A stretch of 64,000 bases of DNA from Roseibacillus ishigakijimensis (GCF_016595415.1 NZ_JAENIO010000001.1:146420-210419), one strand, 5' to 3'; shown: positions 35,501 to 44,192, counted from the stretch's first letter. Notes: generated by a model not told the origin, from the sequence alone. Translations and numbers: made by a program.

Positions 35501-35815
35501 CGCGACCGCGCCATCGAGCGAAGGCAAGGTGGAGGCCCCGCCGAAGCCAGGTTGACCCAGGAGGGCGCACCAGATGCCCTCGTGTTCCTCCAAGCGGAGA
35601 ACATCGAGGCGGGTATCGAGAGAGACATCCTCGAAGTGAACGAAGTCCGTGGTGGTGTGCAGGAGGCCGTCCAAGCCGCCGAGCACGACCCGCGTGCCAT
35701 CGGTGGCGGCCTTGGTGTAGGTGAGCACCCCCGCTTCCGGGCTGACCACTTTCCAATCATAGGCGGATGCACTGGCGGTCAAAAGAGACAGCAGGCAAAG
35801 GAGTTGGCGTTTCAT
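32501..35815 (-). CDS. Large secreted protein with BNR/sialidase-like propeller repeats
   Basis: With ATG 35815 the product has 1104 residues and starts MKRQLLCLLSLLTASASA, a signal peptide. Residues about 20-660 consist of repeated units of the type SxDGxxWxxxxxP with intervening GxxYVAxGxxG stretches (for example SLDGRKWTLKTPP and STNGQNWAQVRTT), as in BNR/Asp-box beta-propellers. From about 770 there is an ADPDGDGAVNGFEHLFGLDP segment, a Ca-binding-like linker common in Verrucomicrobiota exoproteins, then more beta-rich domains. No catalytic residues of sialidases were recognised, so the role is unknown; extracellular binding is the likely use. It lies 132 bases upstream of the L,D-transpeptidase gene. 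Confidence 0.78.
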   Translation of the reverse strand: MKRQLLCLLSLLTASASAYDWKVVSPEAGVLTYTKAATDGTRVVLGGLDGLLHTTTDFVHFEDVSLDTRLDVLRLEEHEGIWCALLGQPGFGGASTLPSLDGAVAFSLDGRKWTLKTPPEVASSSRLTALAAGPEGWLVGSGLNGDQAPVGFLTRDGLSWDEVPLASDDPSGFPWTNQLAYANGIWLGFSGNGVNRSLEGRIWQSLPETPRFDRVTDWAYQDGIWLAGAYRSTDDGTTWTTSGVSGGLGQRDGAFFASGEHGAIFYSTNGQNWAQVRTTNDHYAANTLKDFVTFRGRTYAVGEGGLILENDPSSPSLWTVLRGHSIAPNHEVGSFEEGLVFDGSSFVAIGTMNNGLLVKSSSDGESWETKVTNSQISSLSRPIAGNGITLFIGIDQSFANQWERSRQFSFAHGTLTSLPKPTEINGVKRLTLSGFAEGQFFLSGYRDVDTSNAKLVIFTSPNGQNWVERLSVDLLTNNGNFGDPLVSVVHTGSDYYLLYSKVYNGNATAWRSSDLVNWTTVSTNLGYADREGLAFGSGRFVYTEATSGTRYSDDGSLYFSASGPPTGGGFDGGSNLSTNGSRFLMKTEARLWESSDGIHWTAYREDQSLRLSSHFVFAKDKIVTLASRQEGSYLLQYILATEDIPFPEPEYRFLTDGLSLAAEEGLALVEVQHVPDRDLTTSLTENGNPAAEVSFQTSTASDYENVVSQAAVRLPAASEPGAVRTFVLGEGSAAGQTFAIQTAPPLQGDLYSAFETSAFDADERARGDSAFLADPDGDGAVNGFEHLFGLDPKVPDGPMPSIGLEPVPGEPGYQQLVVRVPRIALGGDVDFEVQTSRGLDRFGPLPLAQLSAEPLAEDPTWITGELRSIPFRGSASRFFRYAGIPYFDEGFTGQAEFTGSDTFASPSLSSGLWNPVSPDGPLPGNLTFEQINGEMLLSGGSTSTEGMAALQWKQPFPVDRSWQVQLDFATGAVTPASSGHAYAGVGLILLTELSPEGFAAGASFEPGPEPRLYVQSGENENEYPAAGGAGTLRITFDRTSDVLVTSYRPQGGTRFIELESRSNPFPGGTPPLSLLAVCEARNVRLDEPLRFDNFRAATQSEETE

Positions 35816-35984
35816 TATCTTTTTTGTGCGTTGTTGATTTCTGCCCGTTTTTTCGAGAAACGGACAGGCTCTCAATGTAACGAAATCGGCCTTGGAATAT
35901 TCGTATGTTAGATATCCTTATTTCATTTTATCTATATGCAAAAATAGGGTTTTCTGTATCAAGCGATTATCGATTGGACGAGGG

Positions 35985-38900
35985 TCAGTTCCGGTTATCC
36001 AAGGGGCGGCCGTGGCGGTGGTTGGTCTCCGAGACGCTTTGCTCGAGTAGGTAGGGCAGGAGCTCGAGGCGGGCGTGGGCGGTGACGGGGTGGTGGTGAT
36101 TGCGCCAGGCCAGCGCGATGTGGGGGCGGCCCGGGGTGCGCAGGGTGGCCAGTGGCTCCCGGGTCAGGCGCGCGGCCAATGCCTCGTCACTTTCCTGTTG
36201 GAAATCCAGGCCCGCTGCGGAGGTGAGGCTTTCCAGGGCGGGGGGCAGGGCCTGGGCCGAGCTTACGGTGAGGGGCACTCCGGCGGTGCGGGCCATGAGG
36301 GCGGAGATGGCTAGCTCGCGAGCGGTGCTGGTGGAGGTCACCCGGAAGGTGGCCGCGCGCACCGGGCGGTAGCGGAAGTCGTTTTTCTCGCAAAGTAAGC
36401 CCGAGGGATCGTGCTCCCGGGCGAAGTGCTGCTGCCACCAGTAGGCGGCATTCCCGGCAGCGGCGTGGAGCTCCTCGGCGGCATCGGGGACCCGGGTTAG
36501 CAGGGCTTTCAAGAGCTTGTCCACGGCTTCGGGGAGGGGGGCCACCCGGCTGGGTAGGACGACGCTCTGCCAGTGGGAGAATTGGGCAACGTAGTTGGGC
36601 CCTCCGGCTTTGGCTCCGGGGCCAACGGCTGATTTCTTCCATCCGCCGAAGGGTTGGCGCTGCACGATGGCACCGGTGATGGTGCGGTTGATGTAGGCAT
36701 TGCCCACTTCCACCTTGTCGCGCCAGAAGGCGATCTCCTGGGGGTCGAGGCTGTGAATCCCGCCGGTCAGGCCGAAGTCGCTGGAGTTTTGAATGGCGAT
36801 GGCCTCCTCCAGATCATCGTAGGCGATGATGCCAAGGACGGGGCCGAAGAGCTCGGTCTGCTGCAGCCAGGAGCCGGCCTCCACTCCTAAACGGATTCCC
36901 GGGGACCAGAGGCAGGGGTCGTCGGAATCGCATTGCGGTTCCAGGAGCCACTCTTCTCCGCTGTCGAGCTCAGCGAGTCCACGGGCGAGATCGGGGGAGG
37001 GCTCTTGCACCAAGGGAGTGACGAGGCTGGAGCGCACGCCATGGGGGCCGACCTCCAGCGAGGCTGCCGCGTCCTTGAGACGTTCCAGGAAGTTGGTTTT
37101 CTCCAGAACCGAGCGTTCGACGAGAGCGAGGGAGGCCGCCGAGCACTTTTGGCCGGTGTGGCCGAAGGCGGAGCGCACCAGATCCTTGATGGCGAGGTCG
37201 GGGTCGGCGCTGGCAGAGATGATGAGGGCGTTCTTTCCCGAGGTCTCGGCGTGGAGGCGGAGGTCGGGCCGCCAGCCGAGAAAGAGTTGGGCGGTTTGGC
37301 TGGAGCCGGTGAGGATGACTCCGGCGACGCGCTCGTCGGTGATCAAGCTTTGGCCGACCTCGTTATCGGGCAGGGGGAGGAACTGGAAGGCGTCGCGGGG
37401 GAGTCCGGCTGCCCAGAGCACCTTGGCGAGGGCTTGGGCGGTGGCGAGGGCCTCGGGGGCGGGCTTGAGGAGGGCGGTATTGCCGGCGGCGAGGGCCGCG
37501 AGGATTCCTCCGCAGGGGATGGCGCAGGGGAAGTTCCACGGGGAGGCGATTACGATGGGCCCGAGGGGCCGGGCGGCTAGGCCATCCTGCCAATCGGTCT
37601 GGGAAAGGCTGTGGGCGTAGTAATTGGCGAAATCGATGGCTTCCGAGACTTCGACATCGGCCTCGGCGGGTGCTTTTTTCCCTTCTGCGACCATGACGGC
37701 GATGAGGTCGCCACGGGCCTCGGCGAGGGCGACGGCCACCTGGCGGAGGAGCTGTTGGCGCGCGGTGGCGGGGGTGTCGGCCCAGGTGCTTTGGCGTGCC
37801 CGCTCCAGGGCTTGCGAGACCTCCTCGCGAGTGGTCACCAGCGGGGGCTGCCCGGGAACGGGGCGGGCGAGGACCTCATCCAGCCACTGCCGATTGGCCG
37901 GGAGGGAAAAGTCGGTGTCGGGACAGTTGGCAAACCCTTTTTCCGCTGCCAGCGGCTCTTCGGTTTGCCGGTTTTGCTGTCGTTTGGGGCCGGAAGGCAC
38001 GCTTCCGCGGTTTTGGCAGGCTGCGAGAAAAGCTTCCTTTTGCTCCTGCCAGGGCATGGAATCGGGGGCGAGCTGGAAGAGGTCGCGCAGGAAGTTGCCG
38101 GGGGTGGTATTTTCATCCAAGCGGCGCACCAGATAGGCGATGCTGGCCTCGAATTCCTCGTGACGCACGATGGGGGTGTAGAACAAGACCTGCCCCGCCC
38201 GTTGCAAGACGGCCCGGGCTTGTGGAGGAGCCATTCCCTCCAGCATCTCGATTTCCACCTCTTCGCGGACGCCGTAGTCATCGCGCAGGACGAGGGCGTA
38301 GGCCAAATCGAAGAGGTTGTGGGAGGCGATGCCCAGGTGGACGGCCGCCGCATTTTCCGGTTGCATGCCATAGTGGACGAGACGCTTGTAATTGGCGTCG
38401 ACTTCCGCCTTGCTGTTGTAAGGGGCGAGTTCCCAGTGGTGGCTTTCCGCATCTACCCGCTCCATGGCCAGGTTGGCTCCTTTCACGAGGCGGACTTTGA
38501 TGGGGGCGCCACCCTGGGCCACCCGTTGCCGGGCCCAATCGGTGAGGGCTTGTTGCATGGGGAAGGAGTCGGGCAAATAGCCTTGCAGCACGATTCCCGC
38601 CCGCAGGGTGAGGAACTCCTCTTCCATCAGGACCTCGCGGAAGACATCGGCGGTCAGCTGCAGATCCCGGTATTCCTCCATATCCAGATTGATGAAGGCT
38701 GCCGGGCTCTGGCGCTGGGCGGCGCGATAGAGGGGACGCAGGCGCGTTTTGAGGGTCTCCTTGCTCTCTTCGTAGGCAGTTAGATTGATTTGTGAAAAGA
38801 GGGAAGACAGCTTGACGGAGAGATAGTTCGCGGTCCCGTCTTCGAGGAGGGCCACGTTTTGCGCCAATCGATCGCGGGCTTCTTTCTCGCTCAAGACGGC

Positions 38901-39407
38901 CTCGCCCAGCACGTTGAGGTTGATGCGGGCCCCTTCTGCCCTTCGTTGGGAGAGGTGGCCGGCCAGTTGGTCGCGGCGGGCGGGCAAGATGACTTCACGC
39001 GATTCTTCCCGCAGGCGCCGCGTAATGGCGGGCATGACCACTTGGGGCAGCAGGCGGGAGCCCAAGCCTGCGGTGGTCAGCAAAGCGCGGTCCAGGAGGG
39101 GAAAGCTCTTGGGCGTGCCATAGGTCGCGAGCAGATTGCGGAAGAGCCGGGCTCCGCCGTGGACATCGGGGGTGCGCAGGATGCGATCGGTCAATTGAAA
39201 GGTCAGCTCCATGCCCTGGGGGTCGGCCAATAGGTCCGCCAGCTTGGCGCTCTTCCTCGCCTCCGACGCCGTCTCGAGCTGCTGCGAGGTCACCAGCAGG
39301 TCTTCGGCGAGGGCGAGGGTTTTTTCGGTGAGAGCGGGCTCAGTCATGGCAAGGATGGCGGTGTCAGTCTTCCCCTGGTGAGGGGCATGGGCAGTAGAAA
39401 GGCTCAT
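35985..39407 (-). CDS. putA: Bifunctional proline dehydrogenase / L-glutamate gamma-semialdehyde dehydrogenase
   Basis: An 1140-residue PutA that oxidises proline to glutamate in two steps. The FAD-dependent proline dehydrogenase domain (about residues 150-480) has IKVRLVKGANLAMERVDAE, HLGIASHNLFD and IEMLEGMAPPQ. The aldehyde dehydrogenase domain (about 540-990) has IVIASPWNFPCAIPCGG, VAGVILTGSSQTAQL and the catalytic Cys755 in GHTGQKCSAASLAL. The C-terminal region (about 1000-1140) is the extra domain found in long PutA proteins. No DNA-binding N-terminal domain is present, so regulation must come from elsewhere, perhaps the divergent regulator. The start is either 39407 or 39350; a -10-like TATGAT at 39414-39419 lies six bases before 39407. 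Confidence 0.94.
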   Translation of the reverse strand: MSLSTAHAPHQGKTDTAILAMTEPALTEKTLALAEDLLVTSQQLETASEARKSAKLADLLADPQGMELTFQLTDRILRTPDVHGGARLFRNLLATYGTPKSFPLLDRALLTTAGLGSRLLPQVVMPAITRRLREESREVILPARRDQLAGHLSQRRAEGARINLNVLGEAVLSEKEARDRLAQNVALLEDGTANYLSVKLSSLFSQINLTAYEESKETLKTRLRPLYRAAQRQSPAAFINLDMEEYRDLQLTADVFREVLMEEEFLTLRAGIVLQGYLPDSFPMQQALTDWARQRVAQGGAPIKVRLVKGANLAMERVDAESHHWELAPYNSKAEVDANYKRLVHYGMQPENAAAVHLGIASHNLFDLAYALVLRDDYGVREEVEIEMLEGMAPPQARAVLQRAGQVLFYTPIVRHEEFEASIAYLVRRLDENTTPGNFLRDLFQLAPDSMPWQEQKEAFLAACQNRGSVPSGPKRQQNRQTEEPLAAEKGFANCPDTDFSLPANRQWLDEVLARPVPGQPPLVTTREEVSQALERARQSTWADTPATARQQLLRQVAVALAEARGDLIAVMVAEGKKAPAEADVEVSEAIDFANYYAHSLSQTDWQDGLAARPLGPIVIASPWNFPCAIPCGGILAALAAGNTALLKPAPEALATAQALAKVLWAAGLPRDAFQFLPLPDNEVGQSLITDERVAGVILTGSSQTAQLFLGWRPDLRLHAETSGKNALIISASADPDLAIKDLVRSAFGHTGQKCSAASLALVERSVLEKTNFLERLKDAAASLEVGPHGVRSSLVTPLVQEPSPDLARGLAELDSGEEWLLEPQCDSDDPCLWSPGIRLGVEAGSWLQQTELFGPVLGIIAYDDLEEAIAIQNSSDFGLTGGIHSLDPQEIAFWRDKVEVGNAYINRTITGAIVQRQPFGGWKKSAVGPGAKAGGPNYVAQFSHWQSVVLPSRVAPLPEAVDKLLKALLTRVPDAAEELHAAAGNAAYWWQQHFAREHDPSGLLCEKNDFRYRPVRAATFRVTSTSTARELAISALMARTAGVPLTVSSAQALPPALESLTSAAGLDFQQESDEALAARLTREPLATLRTPGRPHIALAWRNHHHPVTAHARLELLPYLLEQSVSETNHRHGRPLDNRN

Positions 39408-39413
39408 GTTTTT

Positions 39414-39419
39414 ATCATA
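39414..39419 (-). promoter_or_regulatory. Candidate -10 box of putA
   Basis: TATGAT on the minus strand, six bases upstream of ATG 39407. Either the message begins at that codon (leaderless) or translation starts at ATG 39350. The -35 region is not clear. Confidence 0.3.
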
Positions 39420-39466
39420 TCAGAGGCGTATTGACCGATTTCGACGGTCTTTTCGTGATTTTCAGC

Positions 39467-39498
39467 AAAAGGCGAAAAAAGGCCTCTCTTCGCCTTTT
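39467..39498. promoter_or_regulatory. Inverted repeat in the putA-regulator intergenic region
   Basis: AAAAGGCGAA (39467-39476) and TTCGCCTTTT (39489-39498) are perfect 10-base reverse complements with a 12-base spacer. It lies between putA and the divergent regulator, 21 bases before ATG 39520, where an operator would be expected. Confidence 0.45.
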
Positions 39499-39519
39499 CA
39501 ACCTGCTAGACGGGAGTTC

Positions 39520-40278
39520 ATGTTCAGGGAGCCGTCAAGGAACCAGCGGGAAAAATTTTTCCGCGAGATGAAAGATCCGCTTTTGCTGGAGAGACTTTTC
39601 TGTTGTCTCCCAGATGTGGTCTATTGCCTCAAGGACAGGGAGTTGAGGTATCTCTCGGCCAACGATGCCTTCGCCGAGCGCGTCCATCTGGGTTCCCGCT
39701 GGGAGGTGGTGGGCAAGCGTGCGGGGGACTTTTTTCCCGAGGTGCTGGCTGCCCACTACCATGCCCAAGACGAGCACATTCTCGCCACCGGCAAGGGCTT
39801 CCGCGAACGCTTGGAGCTGTTGCCCCTCCGGAATCGTGAGCTGGGCTGGTTCCTTTCTAGCAAGGAGCCGGTGTTCAATCGCGCGGACGAGTTGGTGGGC
39901 ATCGCGTGTGTCTCTTGCGATCTGCGGCTGCCTTCCGGGCAGGAGAAGGGCTATCGCGAGATGGCCAAAGTGGTGGAGGAAATGGAGGAGCGGTTCAGTG
40001 AATCGCTGAGTCGGGCGGACTTTGCGGCAAAGGCCGGCTTGAGCGAGTTGCAGTTCGAGCGGCGTTTGAAACGCATATTTGGCCTCAGTTTTTCGGCATT
40101 ATTGCGCAAACTCCGCATCGACCATGGCTCACGTTTGTTGGTAGAAAGTGACCGTTCTTTGCTCGAGATTGCCCATGCCTGCGGCTACAGCGAGCAATCC
40201 TCTTTTGCCCGCCAATTCAAGTCGGCGGTGGGTCTGAGCCCGGGCCGTTACCGGGAAGACTATCGCGACTGGTGGTAG
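39520..40278 (+). CDS. PAS-domain AraC-type transcriptional regulator
   Basis: From ATG 39520, preceded by GGGAG, the product has 252 residues. Residues about 20-135 form a PAS-like sensor domain (LPDVVYCLKDRELRYLSAND, RAGDFFPEVLAAHYHAQD). Residues about 150-250 are a double helix-turn-helix AraC/XylS domain: FAAKAGLSELQFERRLKRIF and LLEIAHACGYSEQSSFARQF. A start at 39406 is possible by frame but would overlap the putA start and contain the inverted repeat. The divergent arrangement with putA and the operator-like repeat suggest it controls proline use; that is an inference, and the sensed signal is unknown. Confidence 0.8.
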   Translation: MFREPSRNQREKFFREMKDPLLLERLFCCLPDVVYCLKDRELRYLSANDAFAERVHLGSRWEVVGKRAGDFFPEVLAAHYHAQDEHILATGKGFRERLELLPLRNRELGWFLSSKEPVFNRADELVGIACVSCDLRLPSGQEKGYREMAKVVEEMEERFSESLSRADFAAKAGLSELQFERRLKRIFGLSFSALLRKLRIDHGSRLLVESDRSLLEIAHACGYSEQSSFARQFKSAVGLSPGRYREDYRDWW

Positions 40279-40298
40279 GGAAAATTGGCAAGAACAGC

Positions 40299-40314
40299 TT
40301 CCAATTTCTTGGAA
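40299..40314. promoter_or_regulatory. Palindrome upstream of the second AraC gene
   Basis: TTCCAA-TTTC-TTGGAA, with an overlapping second inverted pair AAATTGG (40282-40288) and CCAATTT (40301-40307). A closely similar palindrome occurs at 50152-50170. It lies 67 bases before the TTG start of the next gene. Confidence 0.45.
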
Positions 40315-40380
40315 AAACTGGTTGTCACCATTTTCGAAAAACTTGCAAAAGTATAGCAACTTCGTTTCAATCGGAGCGTC

Positions 40381-41307
40381 TTGCAAAATTCGTCAATCAT
40401 CTTGGAACGGATCGGGGAGCTCGTCAGCCAACTGGGAGAGCCCGAGGATTATTTTGTCGGCAAAGATTGGGGTCGCCTCATTTTGCCTCGCGAGATTCTG
40501 TGCTTTCATCGCTCCAATCAAATGGAAGAAGAGGGCTGGGGTGGTATTTCGACCTCCGCCAAGCGTTATGACCAGCACCGCCGCTTTGTTCTGCTCGTCG
40601 CCCGGGAGGGCTCCGGGCGGGTGGGGGTGGAGACCAATCTCTGGAATTTGCAGCCGGGCGAAGCGCTCCTCATGTTTCCCCACCAGGCTCACTATTATGT
40701 GTCTCTTCCCGAGAAGTTTTCCTGGCTATTTGTGACCTTCGACCTCCCTCTTTCCTTTTGGTCCGCTATCCAGCCGCTACGGGATTCGCCCCGGCGCCTG
40801 TCGAAGGACATGCTGGCAACCTTGTATGAATTCCTGTCCAGTTGGACGGAAGCGGACGACGAGTTGGGGGCTTTGCAAGCGGCCAGCTACCTCGGTGGCT
40901 TTTTGTCTGAACTGAGTGGAGAAGAAGAGCTGCCTTCCCTGGGAGTGGAAAATGAACTCGTGCGCCGGGTGCGGGAGCGGGTGCAGAATAACCTACGGGA
41001 AGACCTTTCGGTGCGGGCTATTGCCGACTATCTCGAGGTCTCGGGCAGCTACCTGCGCGAGCAATTCCGTGAAGGAGCCGGGGTCTCGCTCGGGCACTTC
41101 GTGCGCTCGGTGCGGTTGATGGAGGCCACCCGCCTCCTGCGTGATAGCTCGCTGAGTGTGCGGGAGGTGGCCGAGCTTTCCGGTTTCGGTTCTTTCACCG
41201 CCTTTTCCCGGGCCTTCGGCAATGTCTACGGCACCAGCCCTTCTGTTTACCGCAAGACCGTTGGGGGTGGAAATGTCGAAGACGATCGCGCGGGAGAGGA
41301 AGAATAA
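40381..41307 (+). CDS. AraC-family transcriptional regulator
   Basis: A 308-residue regulator. Residues about 25-125 form a cupin-like sensor domain (RRFVLLVAREGSGRVGV, then LQPGEALLMFPHQAHYYV), and residues about 200-295 carry the AraC double helix-turn-helix (LSVRAIADYLEVSGSYLREQ and SVREVAELSGFGSFTAFSRA). The start is TTG 40381, five bases after a GGAG; no ATG is available nearby in frame. A conserved-looking palindrome lies upstream at 40299. The next gene, a metallopeptidase, starts 13 bases after its stop, so it may be the target or a co-transcribed partner. Ligand unknown. Confidence 0.85.
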   Translation: MQNSSIILERIGELVSQLGEPEDYFVGKDWGRLILPREILCFHRSNQMEEEGWGGISTSAKRYDQHRRFVLLVAREGSGRVGVETNLWNLQPGEALLMFPHQAHYYVSLPEKFSWLFVTFDLPLSFWSAIQPLRDSPRRLSKDMLATLYEFLSSWTEADDELGALQAASYLGGFLSELSGEEELPSLGVENELVRRVRERVQNNLREDLSVRAIADYLEVSGSYLREQFREGAGVSLGHFVRSVRLMEATRLLRDSSLSVREVAELSGFGSFTAFSRAFGNVYGTSPSVYRKTVGGGNVEDDRAGEEE

Positions 41308-41319
41308 CTCTCACTATCG

Positions 41320-42273
41320 ATGAAGGCGCTTCCTCTTTTTCTTGTCCTTGCTCTCACCGCCCTCGCTTGGGCTGTCGGTGGCGGAAAGCCCGCTCCGGTG
41401 GAACCCATTGGAGCCGGATTGCGGGAATCCTTTTCGCTGGGCGATCATTACCAGAAGGTCCTTCTCCTGGAGGGCTTTCCCATCGTTGGCTCGGAGAAAG
41501 TGGCCGACGAGGCCCTGCAAGAGGCTGCGGTGGTGATTGGGCATATGCTCAAGAATCGCCCCGACATCCTGCGCCAGCTCGGCGAGAATAAAATCCGCCT
41601 CGGCATCATGGCGGTGGAGGAGCGGACCTCGGATTTGCCCGAGCACGGCGATCTCTATCCTCACGCCTTCTGGGACCGCCGGGCCCGGGGTCTCGGGGCC
41701 AGTCGCGAGCGGCCTGCGGTCTCCTGTGGGGAAGAAAACTTGCTCCACAATCCCGGTGACCCTTATCAAACGGAGTCGATCATGGTCCACGAATTCGCGC
41801 ATGCCATTCACCTCATGGCGGTCAACGATCTCGATTCAACCTTCGACGAGCGTTTGGAGAAAACTTATCGCGAAGCCATGGCGCGGGGCTTGTGGAAAGG
41901 TCTCTACGCCGCTGACAATTCGCGCGAATACTTTGCCGAAGGGGTGCAGTCCTGGTTCGATACCAATCGCGAGAATGATGCCCTTCACAATCACGTCAAC
42001 ACCCGCGAGGAGCTGGTGGACTATGATCCGGCCCTGGCGGCTCTGGTGAAGGAAGTTTTTGGCGAAAATGACTGGCGTTATGTTCGTGCGGACCATCCCT
42101 CCCGCGCTGGAGAGCCGCATTTGCGGGAGTTGGACCGGAGCCAGCTGCCTCCTTTCGCTTGGGGGAAAGAGGAGCAAAAAGCTTACGACCTGGTGGCTGA
42201 GAATGGTCGCCTCAAGCCCGACTGGAAAGAACGGCAGGAGAAGCAAAAGCAAGAGGCTGGGCCCGCCGAGTGA
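41320..42273 (+). CDS. Secreted zinc metallopeptidase
   Basis: A 317-residue exported protein. The signal peptide is MKALPLFLVLALTALAWA. The zinc-binding motif HEFAH is at residues 157-161 (MVHEFAHAIH) and a plausible third ligand is the Glu207 in EYFAEGVQSWF, which gives the gluzincin HExxH...E arrangement; PDILRQLGENKIRLGIMAV precedes it. The C-terminus is charged and Lys/Glu-rich. I do not recognise a precise family. Degrading extracellular or envelope proteins is likely. It is probably in one transcript with the AraC gene 13 bases upstream and converges on ptsI. Confidence 0.75.
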   Translation: MKALPLFLVLALTALAWAVGGGKPAPVEPIGAGLRESFSLGDHYQKVLLLEGFPIVGSEKVADEALQEAAVVIGHMLKNRPDILRQLGENKIRLGIMAVEERTSDLPEHGDLYPHAFWDRRARGLGASRERPAVSCGEENLLHNPGDPYQTESIMVHEFAHAIHLMAVNDLDSTFDERLEKTYREAMARGLWKGLYAADNSREYFAEGVQSWFDTNRENDALHNHVNTREELVDYDPALAALVKEVFGENDWRYVRADHPSRAGEPHLRELDRSQLPPFAWGKEEQKAYDLVAENGRLKPDWKERQEKQKQEAGPAE

Positions 42274-42286
42274 GCCGCCCGCCCTT

Positions 42287-44053
42287 CTAGCGAAGGAGTT
42301 CCGGGTAGGCTTGCATGGCCACTTCCCGGGAGGCCTCAAGAATGAAGCGGGACTCCGTCATGGCCAGGACCTCGGCTGCCAAGGCTTGGCAATCGCTATA
42401 GTTGAGCGCGCGGATGGCGTGTTTGACCGAGGGCAGGCGCGGCGTCCCTACCGAGAGCTCGTCGATGCCGAGTCCAATGAGGACCGGAAGCAGCTGTAGA
42501 TCGGCAGCCATTTCGCCGCAAATTCCGGTCCAGATGCCATGGGTCCGCCCTCCTTCGATGGTCATCTTGATGAGGCGCATGACGGCGGGGTTGGAGGGCT
42601 TGTAGAGCTTGGACACGCGGGGGTTCACCCGATCCACCGCCACGGTGTATTGGATGAGGTCATTGGTGCCGATGGAAAGGAAGTCGACATGGGCCGCGAT
42701 GTCGCTGGCCATCACTGCCGCCGAAGGCACCTCCACCATGGCGCCCACTTCGATATCGCGATCGAAGTCGAGGCCGTCTTTGTCCAGCTCCTCCTTGCAT
42801 TCGGCGAGAATCTCGAGAGCTTGCTGGACCTCACTGAGCCCGGAGATGAGGGGGAACATGATGCCGGCCTTGCCATGGGCGGAGGACCGAAGAATGGCCC
42901 GCAGTTGCTCTTTGAAGAGGTCGCGTCGATCGAGGGAATAGCGGATTCCCCGCCAGCCGAGGAAGGGATTGGGCTCGGGTTGGCCCAGGGGCTCGCCGGG
43001 GAGCTTGTCGCCTCCCACATCCAGGGTGCGGATAATGGCTTGACTGGGGGCGGCGGCCTTCACCACCTTCTGGTAAAGGCGGGCTTGGGTTTCTTCGCCG
43101 GGGAGTTCCCCTCCCTCCAGCATGAAAAACTCGGTGCGGAAAAGGCCGATGCCCTTGGCTCCGGAGGCGGGCACCTGGTTGAGCTCGTGCTCGAACTCGA
43201 CATTGGCGGAAAGGGTGATGGCGCGGCCGTCGGGAGTCGTGGTTTCGGAGTCCCTCAGCTTGTCGAGGCTGGACTTGAAGACGGCTCGTTCTTCCGCCAG
43301 CTGGCGGTAGCGTTGCTCGGTCTCGGGGGTGGGGTTGACGATGAGCTTGCCCTCATAGCCATCAATAATGCTGGGGCTGAGGGTGCGGATGCCGAGGACT
43401 GCATTCTTGATGCCAACGACGGCCGGAATGCCCATGGAGCGGGCGAGAATGGCGGTGTGGGAGACCGAAGAGCCTTGTTCGGTGGCGAAGCCCAGGGTGC
43501 GGTGGGGATCGAGGCTGGCCGTATCCGAGGGATTGAGGTCATAGGCAACCCGGATGTGCCGGTGATCGGGGCTGTCGTCTTCCTCGGGGGCGGCTCCTGA
43601 GAAATTTTGCAAAACCCGTTGGGCGACATCTTCCAGGTCACTGGTGCGCTCGCGGAGGTAGGAATCGGAGACCCGGCGCATCGCCTCCAAGAAAGTCTGC
43701 ATCACGGCGTAGAAGCAGAATTCGGCATTCTGGCGTCGCTTCTCGATGGCTTCGTGGACGCGATCGACCAAGGCCTGATCTTCGAGAACCATGAGGTGGG
43801 ATTCAAAGATACGCCCTTCGGCCTCCCCGGAAATGGTTTCGATTTGGTTGCGCAGGGTGGAGAGCTGTTCTTTGGTCCGCTCGAGCGCTCTGCGGAATCG
43901 TTCCCGTTCGCTGCCAACCTGGTGGGAAGAGACCGGGTAGACATCGGGGGCGGCAAAACCCCGCGCGACGACGTGGACCGGCGCAAAGGCGATCCCTTGC
44001 GAAACCGCCTCGCCTTCAAATATTTCTTCCCGCATTTCTGCCATCAGCGGCAT
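42287..44053 (-). CDS. ptsI: PTS enzyme I (phosphoenolpyruvate-protein phosphotransferase)
   Basis: A 588-residue enzyme I that takes phosphate from phosphoenolpyruvate and passes it to HPr. The phosphorylated histidine is His199 in GSSVSHTAILARSMGIPA. The PEP-binding barrel shows GIGLFRTEFFMLEGG, LDVGGDKLPGEP, FLGWRGIRYSLDR, IEVGAMVEVPSAA, IGTNDLIQYTVAVDR and the cysteine motif GICGEMAADLQLLP. No HPr or EII gene is in the window, so it either serves a system elsewhere or a regulatory phosphorelay. The start MPLMAEMREEIF offers Met1, Met4 and Met7. It lies downstream of the terminator of the TPR gene. Confidence 0.93.
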   Translation of the reverse strand: MPLMAEMREEIFEGEAVSQGIAFAPVHVVARGFAAPDVYPVSSHQVGSERERFRRALERTKEQLSTLRNQIETISGEAEGRIFESHLMVLEDQALVDRVHEAIEKRRQNAEFCFYAVMQTFLEAMRRVSDSYLRERTSDLEDVAQRVLQNFSGAAPEEDDSPDHRHIRVAYDLNPSDTASLDPHRTLGFATEQGSSVSHTAILARSMGIPAVVGIKNAVLGIRTLSPSIIDGYEGKLIVNPTPETEQRYRQLAEERAVFKSSLDKLRDSETTTPDGRAITLSANVEFEHELNQVPASGAKGIGLFRTEFFMLEGGELPGEETQARLYQKVVKAAAPSQAIIRTLDVGGDKLPGEPLGQPEPNPFLGWRGIRYSLDRRDLFKEQLRAILRSSAHGKAGIMFPLISGLSEVQQALEILAECKEELDKDGLDFDRDIEVGAMVEVPSAAVMASDIAAHVDFLSIGTNDLIQYTVAVDRVNPRVSKLYKPSNPAVMRLIKMTIEGGRTHGIWTGICGEMAADLQLLPVLIGLGIDELSVGTPRLPSVKHAIRALNYSDCQALAAEVLAMTESRFILEASREVAMQAYPELLR

Positions 44054-44133
44054 TTTGCCCCGTTCCCGCTCTATCCGAAAGCGGAAAATGGCCCGCGGAG
44101 GGCTTCATTTTGTAATAACCCGTCTTGCGGGCT

Positions 44134-44162
44134 AAAAAAAACCCCGCCGGATGAGGGCGGGG
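44134..44162 (-). terminator. Intrinsic terminator after the TPR/Exb operon
   Basis: On the minus strand CCCCGCC, a seven-base loop and GGCGGGG are followed by eight T. It sits 30 bases after the stop of the gene at 44193 and about 80 bases before ptsI, so it ends the operon and separates it from ptsI. Confidence 0.85.
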
Positions 44163-44192
44163 CTTTCTGAGACTCTGTGGGTGACCGCTTGG

